Part shown: one piece after another, positions 40,805-50,076 of the stretch
How the letters are laid out: each line of letters opens with the position of its first letter
Position numbering within the stretch: position 1 is the first letter of the stretch
From: Streptomyces sp. CC53
GTDB taxonomy: Bacteria; Actinomycetota; Actinomycetes; Streptomycetales; Streptomycetaceae
Reading direction: 5' to 3'
DNA: 64,000 nt
Assembly: GCF_001865245.1 (NCBI RefSeq)
Contig: NZ_MKXB01000105.1
Coordinates: forward strand, 26,886-90,885
Notes under the pieces: model-generated
Databases searched by the model: none
Told to the model about the DNA's origin: nothing
The model's input: the letters and a program-made list of their open reading frames with translations, nothing else
Made by a program: the position numbers and the translations under genes

Positions 40805-41815
40805 TCAGCCTTGCCGGATGACCAGTCTGCCACCCTGGCGGCGCGCGACGACGCGGCCGGGCAGATTGATGGCTCCCTGGCCCCGCCAGCCGGTGATCAG
40901 CCGGTCGAGTTCCTCGACGTGCCGGGCGAAGAGGGAGCCGGCGGGGGCTCCTTCAGCGATGGCGGCGCGGCGCAGGACCCGGCGGCGCACGGCCGGGGGC
41001 AGGGCGTGGAGCTTGGCGCATTCCAGTCGGCCGGCTTCGTCGCGTACGGTCGCGTCGGCCTGGGCGGCCCAGGTGTCGAGGGCGTCGGCGTCGTCGCGGC
41101 AGAGCTGCGCGGTGCGGGCAAGGGCTTCGACGACGCCTTTGCCGAGGGACTTCTCCAGGGCGGGGAGCCCTTCGTGCCGGAGACGGGACCGGGTGTAGGC
41201 GGGGTCGGCGTTCATGGGGTCGTCCCAGACGGGGAGGGACTGCGCGAGGCACGCCGTGCGGGCGGTCTGCCGGTCGAGCTGGAGGAAGGGGCGGCGGTAG
41301 CGGCGGGCGGGTCCGGTGACGGCGGCCATGCCGGACAGGGAGCGGATGCCGGAGCCCCGGGCGAGGCCGAGGAGGACGGTCTCGGCCTGGTCGTCGCGGG
41401 TGTGGCCGAGGAGGACGGCGGCGGCGCCGTGCCGTTCGGCCGCTTCGTCGAGTGCGGCGTAGCGGGCGTCGCGGGCGGCGGCTTCGGGGCCGCCCGTGCG
41501 GCCGACGGTCACGGTGAGGGCCTCGACGGGGTCGAGTCCCAGGGCGGTGAGCCGGGAGGCGACTTCGGCGGCGCGGAGGTCGGAGCCGGACTGGAGGCCG
41601 TGGTCGACGGTGATGCCGCCCGCGCGGACGGCGAGCTTGCGGGCCTCGAAGGCGAGGGCGGAGGCGAGGGCCATGGAGTCTGCGCCGCCGGAGCAGGCGA
41701 CGAGGACGAGGGGACGGCGGCCGTCGCCGGTGGTCTCGGAGTGTTCGGAGAGGACGTCGTGGAGTACGCGGCGAACCGCCAGGCGTATCGCCGCGACCGC
41801 AGGATGGGGACCCAT
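40805..41815 (-). CDS. tilS: tRNA(Ile)-lysidine synthase
   Basis: A 336-residue PP-loop ATPase that converts C34 of the CAU-anticodon isoleucine tRNA to lysidine, an essential change for AUA reading. The PP-loop is SGGADS (about 42-47), followed by VDHGLQSGS and [22 protein letters not shown]. The C-terminal half is a helical substrate domain, and the extra C-terminal domain of E. coli TilS is absent, as in other actinobacteria. hpt follows 28 bases downstream in the same direction. Confidence 0.95.
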   Translation of the reverse strand: MGPHPAVAAIRLAVRRVLHDVLSEHSETTGDGRRPLVLVACSGGADSMALASALAFEARKLAVRAGGITVDHGLQSGSDLRAAEVASRLTALGLDPVEALTVTVGRTGGPEAAARDARYAALDEAAERHGAAAVLLGHTRDDQAETVLLGLARGSGIRSLSGMAAVTGPARRYRRPFLQLDRQTARTACLAQSLPVWDDPMNADPAYTRSRLRHEGLPALEKSLGKGVVEALARTAQLCRDDADALDTWAAQADATVRDEAGRLECAKLHALPPAVRRRVLRRAAIAEGAPAGSLFARHVEELDRLITGWRGQGAINLPGRVVARRQGGRLVIRQG

Positions 41816-42106
41816 GTCCGGTGCCCTTCGTGGAGTTGGGGGGTGCCTCGGTCGGAGTCTTAACGGTCGGAACGGGGGGTTCGGTCACTCACTCCGTCAC
41901 GCAGAGTGCGTCGATGGTGACAGAACAGGGCCGTTTCCCCGAGGATCGCACGCCTATCCCTCGCCCACGGTCCCTCGGATGGGTGATGGGCGGCGTTTCT
42001 GCGGTCCTGGACCGGAATTGTGCCCTCCGTATCCTGCTCGGTTGCTGCGTCGTACTGTTCGGTTGCGGCGGCCCGGACACCGGTCCGCCGCGGCCCGGGG
42101 GCGCCG
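41816..42106. other. Intergenic region upstream of tilS
   Basis: About 290 bases between the tilS start and the stop of the upstream metalloprotease gene, all on the minus strand. Overlapping rightward open frames here use mixed third positions unlike real genes and were not called. It must contain the tilS promoter. Confidence 0.5.
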
Positions 42107-43240
42107 TCAGTCGGCGCGGCGGTGCACGCGGGCGATCCAGTCCGCGGGGCGGGCGATCTCCGCCTTCGTGGGCAGGGTGTTCGGCGAGGTCCAGACGCGG
42201 TTGAAGCCGTCCATGCCGACCTCGTCGACGACCGCGCGGACGAAGCGCTCGCCGTCGCGGTACTGGCGGAGCTTGGCGTCCAGGCCGAGCAGCTTGCGCA
42301 GGGCCTGGTCGAGGCGCGAGGCGCCGCGGGCGCGCCGCTGCTGGAACTTCTCGCGGATCTCCAGCACGGACGGGACGACCTGGGGGCCCACTCCGTCCAT
42401 CACGTAGTCGGCGTGGCCTTCCAGCAGCGACATGACCGCGGTGAGCCGGCTGAGGATCTCGCGCTGCTCGGGGCTCTGGACGAGGTCGACGAGGGAGCGG
42501 CCGTCGTGGCCGTCGTCTTCCGGGCGGGCTCCGGTGAACGCCTGGGCGGCCTCTCGGAGGCGCTCCAGCACGGTGGCCGGGTCGACGTCGGTGGCGCCGA
42601 GGAAGGACTGGATCTCGCCCTGGAGGTGGTCCCGCAGCCAGGGCACTCCGGTGAACTGGGTGCGGTGCGTCTCCTCGTGAAGGCTGACCCAGAGGCGGAA
42701 GTCGTGGGGGTCGACGGCGAGCTCCCGCTCGACGTGGACGATGTTCGGCGCGACCAGGAGGAGTCGGCCCGCTCCGTCCGGTCCGGCCGGGAGTTCGCCG
42801 GTGCCGGGCGCGAAGGTCTCGTACTGGCCGAGGACGCGGGAGGCGAGGAAGGACAGCAGCATGCCGAGTTCGACGCCGGTGACCTTGCCGCCGACGGCTC
42901 CGGCGACGGCGCCCCCGGCGGTGCCGGAGCGGCGCTCGGCCATCTTGTCGAGGAGGGGTTTGAGGAGCTCCCGGAAGCCGGCGACGTTGGCGCGGATCCA
43001 GCCGGGGCGGTCGACGACGAGGACGGGGGTGTCCGCGGGTTCGTGGCCCTCGGGGATCATGCGGGTGAAACCGCGGACGTGCTCCTCGGACGCCTTCGCG
43101 TGGCGTCGCAGTTCCGCGACGACCTGGCGGGCTTCGTCGCGGCTGACCTCGGGCCCCGGGCGTACGAAGCGGGTCGCGGTCGCGACGGCGAGGTTCCAGT
43201 CGACCATCCCGTAAGAAGCGGCACCACCGATGCTCGTCAT
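42107..43240 (-). CDS. Zinc-dependent metalloprotease, DUF2342 family
   Basis: A 377-residue cytoplasmic protein of a family once annotated as F420-biosynthesis associated and now seen as a gluzincin-like metalloprotease. The HExxH-type site is LHEETHRTQFTGVPWLRDHL. Upstream are LLLVAPNIVHVERELAVDPHDFRLWVSLH and a Gly-rich helix (TAGGAVAGAVGGKVTGVELGMLLSFLASRVLGQYE). A downstream Glu in VMSLLEGHADYVMDGVG is the probable third zinc ligand. It is conserved beside dacB and tilS in actinobacteria. Substrates are unknown. Confidence 0.9.
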   Translation of the reverse strand: MTSIGGAASYGMVDWNLAVATATRFVRPGPEVSRDEARQVVAELRRHAKASEEHVRGFTRMIPEGHEPADTPVLVVDRPGWIRANVAGFRELLKPLLDKMAERRSGTAGGAVAGAVGGKVTGVELGMLLSFLASRVLGQYETFAPGTGELPAGPDGAGRLLLVAPNIVHVERELAVDPHDFRLWVSLHEETHRTQFTGVPWLRDHLQGEIQSFLGATDVDPATVLERLREAAQAFTGARPEDDGHDGRSLVDLVQSPEQREILSRLTAVMSLLEGHADYVMDGVGPQVVPSVLEIREKFQQRRARGASRLDQALRKLLGLDAKLRQYRDGERFVRAVVDEVGMDGFNRVWTSPNTLPTKAEIARPADWIARVHRRAD

Positions 43241-43311
43241 GCGTCAACCGTACGTGCTCCGCGGCACATCGGTGAGGGCGCGAGGGCGGGCGGAGTACGG
43301 CTCGTGGGGGT

Positions 43312-44787
43312 CTACGCGCGCGTGGCGGATGTGGTCAGGGCGGTGGCGAGGGCGTCGAGGGCCGGCTGGGCGGCGTACGGGGAGGGGGTGTCGGAGGCGA
43401 GGAAGGCGAAGGCCAGGAGCCGGCCGTCCGGAGTGGCGGCGAGGCCGGAGAGCGCGTTGACGCCGGTCAGGGTGCCGGTCTTGGCGCGGACGAGGCCGGC
43501 GCCGGGCGAGTCGGGGCCGTAGCGCTCCTTGAGGGTGCCGCTGAAGCCTCCGACGGGGAGACCGGTGAGGACCGGGCGCAGGGCTGGGCGGCCGGGGTCG
43601 GCGGCGCGGACGAGGAGGGTGGTGAGGAGGCGGGCGGAGAGGCGGGTGCGGCGGTCCAGGCCGCTGCCGTCGGTGATGCGGGCGCCGTCGAGGGGAATGC
43701 CGAGCCGGGCCAGTTCGGCGCGTACGGCGGCGCCGGCGCCGCTGAAGGTGGCGGGGTGGCCCGTGGTGCGGGCGGTGTGCCGGGCGAGAGCCTCCGCGAG
43801 GTCGTTGTCGCTGTGGGTGAGGGTGCGTTCGACGAGGGCGGAGAGCGGCGCGGAGCGGGTGCGGGCGAGGACGGTGGCGCCCTGGGGGCTGCGGGCGGCC
43901 TTGGGGACGCCGGTCAGGGCGACGCCTTCGGCGCGCAGTAGCGCGGCGAAGGCGCGGGCGGTGTCGCCGGCGGGGTCGGTGGAGCGGGGGGCGGGGCCGT
44001 GGGCGGAGCCGTCGAGGCGGGCCGCGTCGGTCATGAGCGCGGTGACGGGGGCCAGGTTCGGGTTGACGCCGATGGGGTGGCGGGCGGGGCCGGTGAAGAG
44101 GGAGGTGTCGTAGGTGAGGGCGGCGGGCCGGGGGGCCTTCGCGCCGTCCGGGGGTGCGGTGCGCAGGGCGCGGGCGGTGTCGCGGGCCAGGACCGCGAGG
44201 CGGGAGCGGTCCAGGGTGGGGTCGCCGCCGCCTACCAGGGTGAGGCGCCGGGGGTCGGCCGGGTCTGCGGTGACGGTGGTGGTGAGCCGGTGGCCGGGTC
44301 CGAGGGCGGAGAGCGCGGCTGCGGCGGTGGCGAGCTTGACGGTGGAAGCGGGGGTCATGGGGGTGGTGTCGCCGCTGCCGTACAGCGGGCGGCCGGTGGT
44401 CGCGTCGACGACGGAGGCGGTGCGCAGGGGGCCGAGGCCCGGGTCGCGCAGCAGCGGGCCGAGCGCGGCGGCGAGACCGGCTTCGGTCGTGGCGGTCGCG
44501 CCGGGCGGGGCCGTCGCTGCGGGTGCGGCGGGGGCCGTGAGGGCGGTGAGGACCGGGGGCGCGCTGGGGGCGGGCTTCGGCGCGGGCCGGGTGGGCGCGG
44601 GCGCCGGGGCGGGTGTGCCGGGCCCGTGATGTGCGCCACCTGTGCGGCCGGGGGCGGCCGCGCGGAGCCGCTCGGCCGTACGCTGGCCCCCGTCCCAGGG
44701 CCCGGCCAGTCCGGCCGCCGTGGCGGCCAGGACCAGTCCGAGGACGGCGGAGACCGCCGTCAGACGCAGGACCTTCCGCTCCGGCAC
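43312..44787 (-). CDS. dacB: D-alanyl-D-alanine carboxypeptidase/endopeptidase (PBP4 type)
   Basis: A 491-residue exported class C penicillin-binding protein that trims or cuts peptidoglycan cross-links. Residues about 8-35 are a membrane signal. A Pro/Ala-rich linker (45-110) precedes the catalytic domain. The three active-site boxes are present: STVK in TPASTVKLATAAAAL, SDN in LTHSDNDLAEAL, and KTG in VRAKTGTLTG. GTG 44787 (VPERKVLRL) is chosen because AAGGGG lies upstream. A longer frame to 44832 adds 15 residues. It is divergent from ppa. Confidence 0.93.
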   Translation of the reverse strand: MPERKVLRLTAVSAVLGLVLAATAAGLAGPWDGGQRTAERLRAAAPGRTGGAHHGPGTPAPAPAPTRPAPKPAPSAPPVLTALTAPAAPAATAPPGATATTEAGLAAALGPLLRDPGLGPLRTASVVDATTGRPLYGSGDTTPMTPASTVKLATAAAALSALGPGHRLTTTVTADPADPRRLTLVGGGDPTLDRSRLAVLARDTARALRTAPPDGAKAPRPAALTYDTSLFTGPARHPIGVNPNLAPVTALMTDAARLDGSAHGPAPRSTDPAGDTARAFAALLRAEGVALTGVPKAARSPQGATVLARTRSAPLSALVERTLTHSDNDLAEALARHTARTTGHPATFSGAGAAVRAELARLGIPLDGARITDGSGLDRRTRLSARLLTTLLVRAADPGRPALRPVLTGLPVGGFSGTLKERYGPDSPGAGLVRAKTGTLTGVNALSGLAATPDGRLLAFAFLASDTPSPYAAQPALDALATALTTSATRA

Positions 44788-44936
44788 GGCTGACCAGCCC
44801 CTTTCGCGAGCACGTGGTGGCGTGAGGGACACTTAACCACCGAGCTGGGCCGCGATCACGACCTGCCGGAGCCTTCGGCGCCGGGTCGCGTCCGTCCAGT
44901 CACCCGACACTGTGCTGATCCTTGGAGGAGCCACCC

Positions 44937-45431
44937 GTGGAGTTCGACGTCTGCATCGAGATTCCGAAGGGTTCGCGGAACAAGTACGAGGTGGACCACG
45001 AGACCGGTCGTATCCGTCTCGACCGCCACCTGTTCACGTCGACGGTCTACCCGGCCGACTACGGCTTCGTCGAGGGCACCCTGGGTGAGGACGGCGACCC
45101 GCTGGACGCGCTGGTCATCCTCGACGAGCCGACCTTCCCCGGCGTGCTGGTGAAGTGCCGCGCCATCGGCATGTTCCGCATGACGGACGAGGCCGGCGGC
45201 GACGACAAGCTGCTGTGCGTCCCGGCGGGCGACCCGCGGATGGACCACCTGCAGGACATCCACAACGTGCCGGAGTTCGACCGTCTGGAGATCCAGCACT
45301 TCTTCGAGGTCTACAAGGACCTGGAGCCCGGCAAGTCCGTCGAGGGCGCGAACTGGGTGGGCCGCGCCGAGGCGGAGGCCGAGATCGAGGCGTCCGTGAA
45401 GCGCCTGGCGGCGCAGGGCGGCGCTCACTGA
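44937..45431 (+). CDS. ppa: Inorganic pyrophosphatase
   Basis: A 164-residue family I pyrophosphatase that pulls biosynthetic reactions forward by hydrolysing PPi. All metal and substrate residues are visible: [47 protein letters not shown] (the EDGDPLD signature), [18 protein letters not shown] and [16 protein letters not shown] 44937 is the start because TTGGAGGAG lies just before it. A perfect terminator follows the stop. Confidence 0.97.
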   Translation: MEFDVCIEIPKGSRNKYEVDHETGRIRLDRHLFTSTVYPADYGFVEGTLGEDGDPLDALVILDEPTFPGVLVKCRAIGMFRMTDEAGGDDKLLCVPAGDPRMDHLQDIHNVPEFDRLEIQHFFEVYKDLEPGKSVEGANWVGRAEAEAEIEASVKRLAAQGGAH

Positions 45432-45452
45432 GCAGGCCCTCTTGGTCCGTGT

Positions 45453-45487
45453 GGCGGGCGGTGCACCTGTGAGGTGCGCCGCCCGCC
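45453..45487 (+). terminator. ppa terminator
   Basis: 16-bp arms GGCGGGCGGTGCACCT and AGGTGCGCCGCCCGCC pair with a single G-U wobble and a 3-base loop, 21 bases past the ppa stop. Confidence 0.85.
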
Positions 45488-45589
45488 TCGCGTTGTGTCG
45501 TGGTTCCGTGCCCATACTGGGCGGGGCGGGGGGCATACGAGGGGGACGGGGGCGAACGGACGGGCAGCGGAAGTGAGGGCAGGGCGCGA

Positions 45590-47266
45590 GTGGTGGCGGA
45601 GCAGCCGCACGGTGACGAGGAGGACCGCAAGCCGCAGTCGGACGAGGCGCACAGCGCCTTCACTCCGCCTGCCGGGGTGCAGGCCCCCGGGCTTTCCGAG
45701 GACGATCACCCGACGTCGGAGTTCGCCCTCCCGGAGGGTCTGGAGGGGCTGACCGAGCACGCGGACGAGCAGGAGGGGTCGGCGTTCGCGCCGCCGTCGA
45801 CCTGGACGACCGCCACGTTCGACGCGCGCCTGGCCCATCCGGCGTACACGCCGGCGCAGGGCGGGCCCGCGGTGCGGCTGTCGAAGGACGCGCCGTGGCA
45901 GGACCGGATGCGCACGATGCTGCGGATGCCGGTGGGCGACCGGCCGGTGCCCGAGGCGATCCAGCGGCAGGAGGAGGGCAGCGGCCCGGCGGTGCCGCGG
46001 GTGCTGGACCTGACGCTGCGCATCGGTGAGCTGCTGCTGGCCGGCGGTGAGGGCGCGGAGGACGTCGAGGCGGCGATGTTCGCGATCTGCCAGGCGTACG
46101 GCCTGGACCGCTGCGAGCCCACGGTGACGTTCACGCTGCTGTCGGTGACGCACCAGCCGTCGCTGGTGGACGACCCGGTGACGGCCAGCCGGACGGTGCG
46201 GCGGCGGGGCACGGACTACACGCGGCTGACCGCCGTCTACCAGCTGGTCGCGGACATCAGCGCGACCGATCACGACGTGACGCTGGAGGAGGCGTACCGG
46301 CGGCTCGCGCTGATACGGCGCAACCGGCACCCGTACCCCGGGTGGGCGCTGACGACCGCTGCGGGCGGCCTGGCCGGGGCGGCCTCGGTGCTGCTGGGCG
46401 GCGGTCTGTGGGTGTTCCTGATCGCGGCGGCCGGGGCGATGCTGGGCGACCGGCTGGCCTGGCTGGCGGCGGGGCGCGGCCTGCCGGAGTTCTACCAGTT
46501 CGCGGTCGCGGCGGTGCCGCCCGCGGCGCTGGGTGTGACGGTGAGCCTGCTGCACTGGGACCTGCGGCCGTCGGCGGTGATCACCGGTGGGCTGTTCGCG
46601 CTGATCCCGGGGCGGGCCCTGGTGGCGGCGGTGCAGGACGGACTGACGGGCTTCTACATCACGGCGTCGGCGCGGCTGCTGGAGGTCGCGTACTTCTTCG
46701 TCGCGATCGTGGTGGGCGTGCTGACGGCGCTGTACGTGGGGGTGCAGCTCGGCGCGAAGCTGAACCCGGAGGGCACGGTCGCGCCGGTGGAGCGGCCGGG
46801 GGTGCAGATCGCGGCGGCGATGGTGCTGTCGCTGACCTTCGCGGTGCTGCTCCAGCAGGAGCGGTCCACGGTGCTGTTCGCGATGCTGAACGGGGCGGTG
46901 GCGTGGGTGGTGTTCGCAGCGATAGCGGTGACGGCGAACGGGTCGGCGGTGCTGGCGACGGCGGTGGCGGCCGGGCTGGTGGGTCTCTTCGGGCAGCTGA
47001 CGGCGCGGTACGAGCACACGTCGTCGCTGCCGTACGTGACGGCGGCGATCGGTCCGCTGCTGCCCGGTTCGGCGACGTACTACGGGGTGCTGAACATCGC
47101 GCAGAACCGTATCGACGCGGGCTTCGCGTCGCTGGCGCGGGCGGCCGCGCTGGCGCTGGCCATCGCGATCGGCGTGAACCTGGGCGGTGAGCTGGCGCGG
47201 ATGTTCCTGCGTGCGCCGGGCTCGGCGGCGTCGCGCCGGGCGGCGAAGCGGACGAGGGGCTTCTGA
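45590..47266 (+). CDS. ThrE-family threonine/serine exporter
   Basis: About 558 residues. Residues 1-130 are a polar, Ser/Pro/Glu-rich cytoplasmic tail. Residues 130-275 are the ThrE N-terminal domain (LDLTLRIGELLLAGGEGAEDVEAAMFAICQAYGL, then VTFTLLSVTHQPS), which has protease-like sequence features and is cytoplasmic. Residues 280-540 form ten transmembrane helices in two repeats, with a basic end (RRAAKRTRGF). The start is uncertain: tandem GTG codons at 45590/45593 follow AGGGCAGGG, and a longer frame opens at 45500. It stands alone after ppa. Confidence 0.9.
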   Translation: MVAEQPHGDEEDRKPQSDEAHSAFTPPAGVQAPGLSEDDHPTSEFALPEGLEGLTEHADEQEGSAFAPPSTWTTATFDARLAHPAYTPAQGGPAVRLSKDAPWQDRMRTMLRMPVGDRPVPEAIQRQEEGSGPAVPRVLDLTLRIGELLLAGGEGAEDVEAAMFAICQAYGLDRCEPTVTFTLLSVTHQPSLVDDPVTASRTVRRRGTDYTRLTAVYQLVADISATDHDVTLEEAYRRLALIRRNRHPYPGWALTTAAGGLAGAASVLLGGGLWVFLIAAAGAMLGDRLAWLAAGRGLPEFYQFAVAAVPPAALGVTVSLLHWDLRPSAVITGGLFALIPGRALVAAVQDGLTGFYITASARLLEVAYFFVAIVVGVLTALYVGVQLGAKLNPEGTVAPVERPGVQIAAAMVLSLTFAVLLQQERSTVLFAMLNGAVAWVVFAAIAVTANGSAVLATAVAAGLVGLFGQLTARYEHTSSLPYVTAAIGPLLPGSATYYGVLNIAQNRIDAGFASLARAAALALAIAIGVNLGGELARMFLRAPGSAASRRAAKRTRGF

Positions 47267-47588
47267 CCGGTGCCGGCCACTGCCGGCCGCACGTCGGGGC
47301 CGCCCCGGCCGCACCGGCCGGGCGGTCCTCCGTACCGTCGCGTGCGGCGGTAGCGGGCGGGCTCCCGGAACGGCCGCGCGGGGGCGAACGGGCGCCGGGT
47401 GACGGCCTCGTGCGCGCGGACAGGCGCTGGGGGTGACAGCCGCGCGCGGGGGCGGACGGGCGCCGGGGTGAACAGCCGCGACGACAAGCGGGCGCCCGTG
47501 ACCGCCACCGGAGCGGGCGGGCGACCCGGTGCGGCCCCGCCGGCAGGGGGCGCCCGGTGAAGGCAGGGGGCGCCCGGCCGCGACCGCC
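47267..47588. other. GC-rich intergenic region with degenerate repeats
   Basis: No supported gene. Related segments recur, for example GCGCGGGGGCGAACGGGCGCC and a near copy about 90 bases on. A 15-base unit GCAGGGGGCGCCCGG also occurs twice around 47540-47575. The region runs into a tandem array at 47589-47700. Confidence 0.5.
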
Positions 47589-47700
47589 GGGAGGAGCAGG
47601 TGCGCCCAGTGGGCGGACGGGAGCAGCGGGTGCCCGGTGGGCGGGCGCAGGAGCAGGTGCCCAGCGGGCGGACGGGAGGAGCAGGCACCCCGTGGGCGGG
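47589..47700. repeat. Four imperfect 27-30 bp tandem repeats
   Basis: Four head-to-tail copies (47589-47618, 47619-47645, 47646-47673, 47674-47700) of a unit like GGAGGAGCAGGTGCCC followed by AGTGGGCGGAC. Copies differ at several positions and in length, which marks an old minisatellite. It lies between the ThrE-type gene and the DUF368 gene, upstream of the latter's promoter. Confidence 0.8.
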
Positions 47701-47796
47701 AGCCGGGCGAGTGCCCCGGTGCGCGGACGGCCGGGCTTGGCTGCGGAGCCGGGCGGTCCGCGCACCGGGGCCGGGAGCGCCGACAGGTGGACCTCC

Positions 47797-47802
47797 TAGG
47801 AT
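47797..47802 (+). promoter_or_regulatory. Candidate -10 of the DUF368 gene
   Basis: TAGGAT about 70 bases before the ATG at 47872, in the only less repetitive part of this intergenic region. Confidence 0.35.
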
Positions 47803-47871
47803 GGTTGTCACCCTCCACCCGCCTCCAGGACGGTCCGCGCTGGCGCCGTCCCGCTACGAAACCGGGAGACC

Positions 47872-48852
47872 ATGGCTAAGCTGGCCGGCCCCCATCTCTT
47901 CAACATGTTCCGCGGCTCCCTCATCGGGGCTGCCGAGGCCGTGCCGGGCATCAGCGGCGGCACCGTCGCCCTGATCACGGGCGTGTACGAGAAGCTCATC
48001 GGCGGTGCGGGCCACCTGACGAGCGCCGTGCGCATCGCCGCGTCGGACCTGCCCCGTGGCAGGGGCGGGGCGAGGGCCCGCGCCGAGGCGGGGAAGGTCG
48101 ACTGGCAGGTCGTCGTCCCGCTGCTGATCGGCATGGGAGCGGCGCTGGTGCTGGCCGCGAAGCTGCTCGCCCCGCTGATCAAGGAGCACCCGCAGTACGC
48201 GTACGCGGTGTTCTTCGGCCTGGTGCTGGCGTCGCTGTACGTGCCGTACTCCAGCTCCGGTCGGCGCTGGCGTCCGCTGGACTACGTGCTGGGGCTCGCG
48301 GTGGCCGTGGGGAGCTTCGTGCTGACGGGGCTGCCGCCCGCGCAGGTGCCCACCCACCCGCTGATCGTTGCCGCCGCGGGCGCCGTGGCGATCTGCGCCC
48401 TGGTCCTGCCGGGGGTCTCGGGCTCCTTCCTGCTGCTGACGCTGGGCCTGTACGAGCCGACGATCGACGCCGTCAACGAGCGGGACTTCGGCCACCTCGG
48501 GGCGTTCGCGATCGGCTGCCTGATCGGGCTGGCGCTGTTCGTGAAGCTGCTGAAGTGGCTGCTGGAGAACTACCACCACATGACGCTGGTCGTGATGACC
48601 GGTCTCATGGCGGGCTCCCTGCGGGCCCTGTGGCCGTGGCAGGACGAGGACCGCACGCTGCTCGCCCCGAGCGGCGAGGTGGCCCTGACGTTCGGGCTCG
48701 CCGCGGTCGGCGCCCTGGTCGTGATCGCCGTCCTGGTGGTGGAGCACCGGGCGAAGGCCCGCGCGCTGTCCGCCCCGGCCGGGCGCGGCCGGCACGCGCG
48801 CGTCCCGGCGCCGGACCAGCAGTACGCCGGTGACGGGGCCCGCAGGGGCTGA
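47872..48852 (+). CDS. DUF368 membrane protein (candidate undecaprenyl-phosphate flippase family)
   Basis: A 326-residue polytopic membrane protein with about eight helices. The family signature FRGSLIGAAEAVPGISGGTVALITGVYEKLI is at residues 9-40, and a second inverted copy appears as VLPGVSGSFLLLTLGLYEPTIDAV. DUF368 proteins have been shown in other bacteria to recycle the lipid carrier C55-P across the membrane for wall synthesis, and this fits here by family. The C-terminus is a short basic tail. GGGAG precedes the ATG. A terminator follows at 48872. Confidence 0.9.
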   Translation: MAKLAGPHLFNMFRGSLIGAAEAVPGISGGTVALITGVYEKLIGGAGHLTSAVRIAASDLPRGRGGARARAEAGKVDWQVVVPLLIGMGAALVLAAKLLAPLIKEHPQYAYAVFFGLVLASLYVPYSSSGRRWRPLDYVLGLAVAVGSFVLTGLPPAQVPTHPLIVAAAGAVAICALVLPGVSGSFLLLTLGLYEPTIDAVNERDFGHLGAFAIGCLIGLALFVKLLKWLLENYHHMTLVVMTGLMAGSLRALWPWQDEDRTLLAPSGEVALTFGLAAVGALVVIAVLVVEHRAKARALSAPAGRGRHARVPAPDQQYAGDGARRG

Positions 48853-48871
48853 CCTCCACCGGCGGTGGACA

Positions 48872-48912
48872 CGGCGCCGCCCGGCCCCCTCGCGGGGTGC
48901 CGGGCGGCGCCG
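48872..48912 (+). terminator. Terminator of the DUF368 gene
   Basis: Perfect 14-bp arms CGGCGCCGCCCGGC and GCCGGGCGGCGCCG enclose a 13-base loop that is itself self-complementary. It lies 20 bases past the stop codon. Confidence 0.8.
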
Positions 48913-49031
48913 CACTCGTGTACGGGCACCCCGGGGAAGGGCCGCCGGCCCGATCCGGGACCGGACGGACCGATCCGGGACCGGCGGCCGGGGCCGGTCG
49001 AACCGGTTGCGCACCGGCGGGCCCGCCGGGA

Positions 49032-49223
49032 TCAGCGGCCCACCGGTGCGGCCTCCCGCGCCTCCCCTGCGGACGCGGGACGGCTCCGCCTGCGTACGGC
49101 TCCGGCACCGCGCCCGGTCAGCCTGCCGCGCACGGCGAGGCGGGCGTACCGGAAGTCGGCGAGGCGGGCCGCGAGCAGACCGGCCCGGCCCCGGTCGGCG
49201 CCGTCCGGCAGCAAGTCGGACAT
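49032..49223 (-). CDS. Small hypothetical protein downstream of tipA
   Basis: A 63-residue frame beginning MSDLLPDGADRGRAGLLAAR. About 89 percent of its third codon positions are G or C (counted by eye), near 97 percent in the first half, and the amino-acid mix is balanced, which favours real coding. The start ATG at 49223 has GGGGG close upstream. It begins 48 bases after the tipA stop on the same strand and could be co-transcribed with it. No family was recognised. An in-frame ATG at 49250 would add nine residues. Confidence 0.5.
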   Translation of the reverse strand: MSDLLPDGADRGRAGLLAARLADFRYARLAVRGRLTGRGAGAVRRRSRPASAGEAREAAPVGR

Positions 49224-49271
49224 GCCCCCGGACGGCCCGGCGTGCCGCACGCCCCCGGGCGCGGGCGGGCG

Positions 49272-50033
49272 TCAGGCGCTCCTGCGGTCCGCGTTGGCGT
49301 GGATCGCCGCACGCAGGTGCTCGGCGAGCCCCGGACGCATCGCGTCGTAGAACGCCTTGAAGCGCTCGTCCTCCACGTACATGTCCGCGAGGCACCGCTG
49401 CATCGCGTAGGGGCACTCGTAGTACCAGCGGTTGATGCTCTGCCGGTGCTCCTCGGCCATGTCCATGGCCCGCTCGGAGGTCGGCTCCTCGCCGTCCTCC
49501 ATGAGCGCGGCGTAGCGCGCGCCCCAGTCCTTCGCCTCGTCCTGGACGCGCTGCCAGTCCTCCTTGGTGTAGCGGGAGGTGCGGCGCTGCGACTCCTTGT
49601 ACGCGTCGGTACCGCCCCAGCGCTGCTCGGTCTCCTCGGCGTACTGGTCGGGGTCGTGGTCCCCGAACACCTCGAACTTCTCCTCAGGCGTGAGATTGAT
49701 GCCCATCTTCCTGGCCTCCAAGGCGTGTTCGACGGCCTCGGCCATCTTCTGCAGTTCGTCGATCCGCGCGGTCAGCAGGCGGTGCTGGCGCCGCAGGTGC
49801 TCCTGCGGGTCCGCGTCCGGGTCGTCGAGCAGGGCCGTGACCTGGTCGAGCGGGAAGCCGAGCTCCCGGTAGAACAGGATCTGCTGCAGCCGGTCGAGGT
49901 CCTCGTCCTCGTAGCGGCGGTGCCCGGAGGCGCTGCGGCCGCTCGGGCGGAGCAGCCCGATCTCGTCGTAGTGGTGCAGGGTGCGCACCGTGACCCCGGC
50001 GAAACCGGCGACCTGTCCCACGGAATAGCTCAT
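49272..50033 (-). CDS. tipA: Thiostrepton-inducible MerR-family regulator TipA
   Basis: A 253-residue protein, the same length as S. coelicolor TipAL. The MerR winged helix is MSYSVGQVAGFAGVTVRTLH onward (1-75), followed by a coiled coil to residue 109 and the TipAS drug-binding domain. Cys207 and Cys214 (YYECPYAMQRC) are kept, the second being the residue that covalently traps thiopeptides. Met110 (codon at 49706-49704) has GGAGG eight bases upstream, so the short form TipAS, which sequesters drug, is also likely made. It binds its own promoter (operator at 50077-50093) and activates transcription on drug binding. Confidence 0.96.
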   Translation of the reverse strand: MSYSVGQVAGFAGVTVRTLHHYDEIGLLRPSGRSASGHRRYEDEDLDRLQQILFYRELGFPLDQVTALLDDPDADPQEHLRRQHRLLTARIDELQKMAEAVEHALEARKMGINLTPEEKFEVFGDHDPDQYAEETEQRWGGTDAYKESQRRTSRYTKEDWQRVQDEAKDWGARYAALMEDGEEPTSERAMDMAEEHRQSINRWYYECPYAMQRCLADMYVEDERFKAFYDAMRPGLAEHLRAAIHANADRRSA

Positions 50034-50076
50034 GGCCGTCCCGCTCCCTTCCTTCGGTACGTCCTCAAGCCTGGGT

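Noticed and set aside
41821..42204. 127-codon rightward frame between tilS and the metalloprotease gene
   Set aside because: Third-position base use is unlike real genes here, and it overlaps the 3' end of the metalloprotease gene without any domain match.
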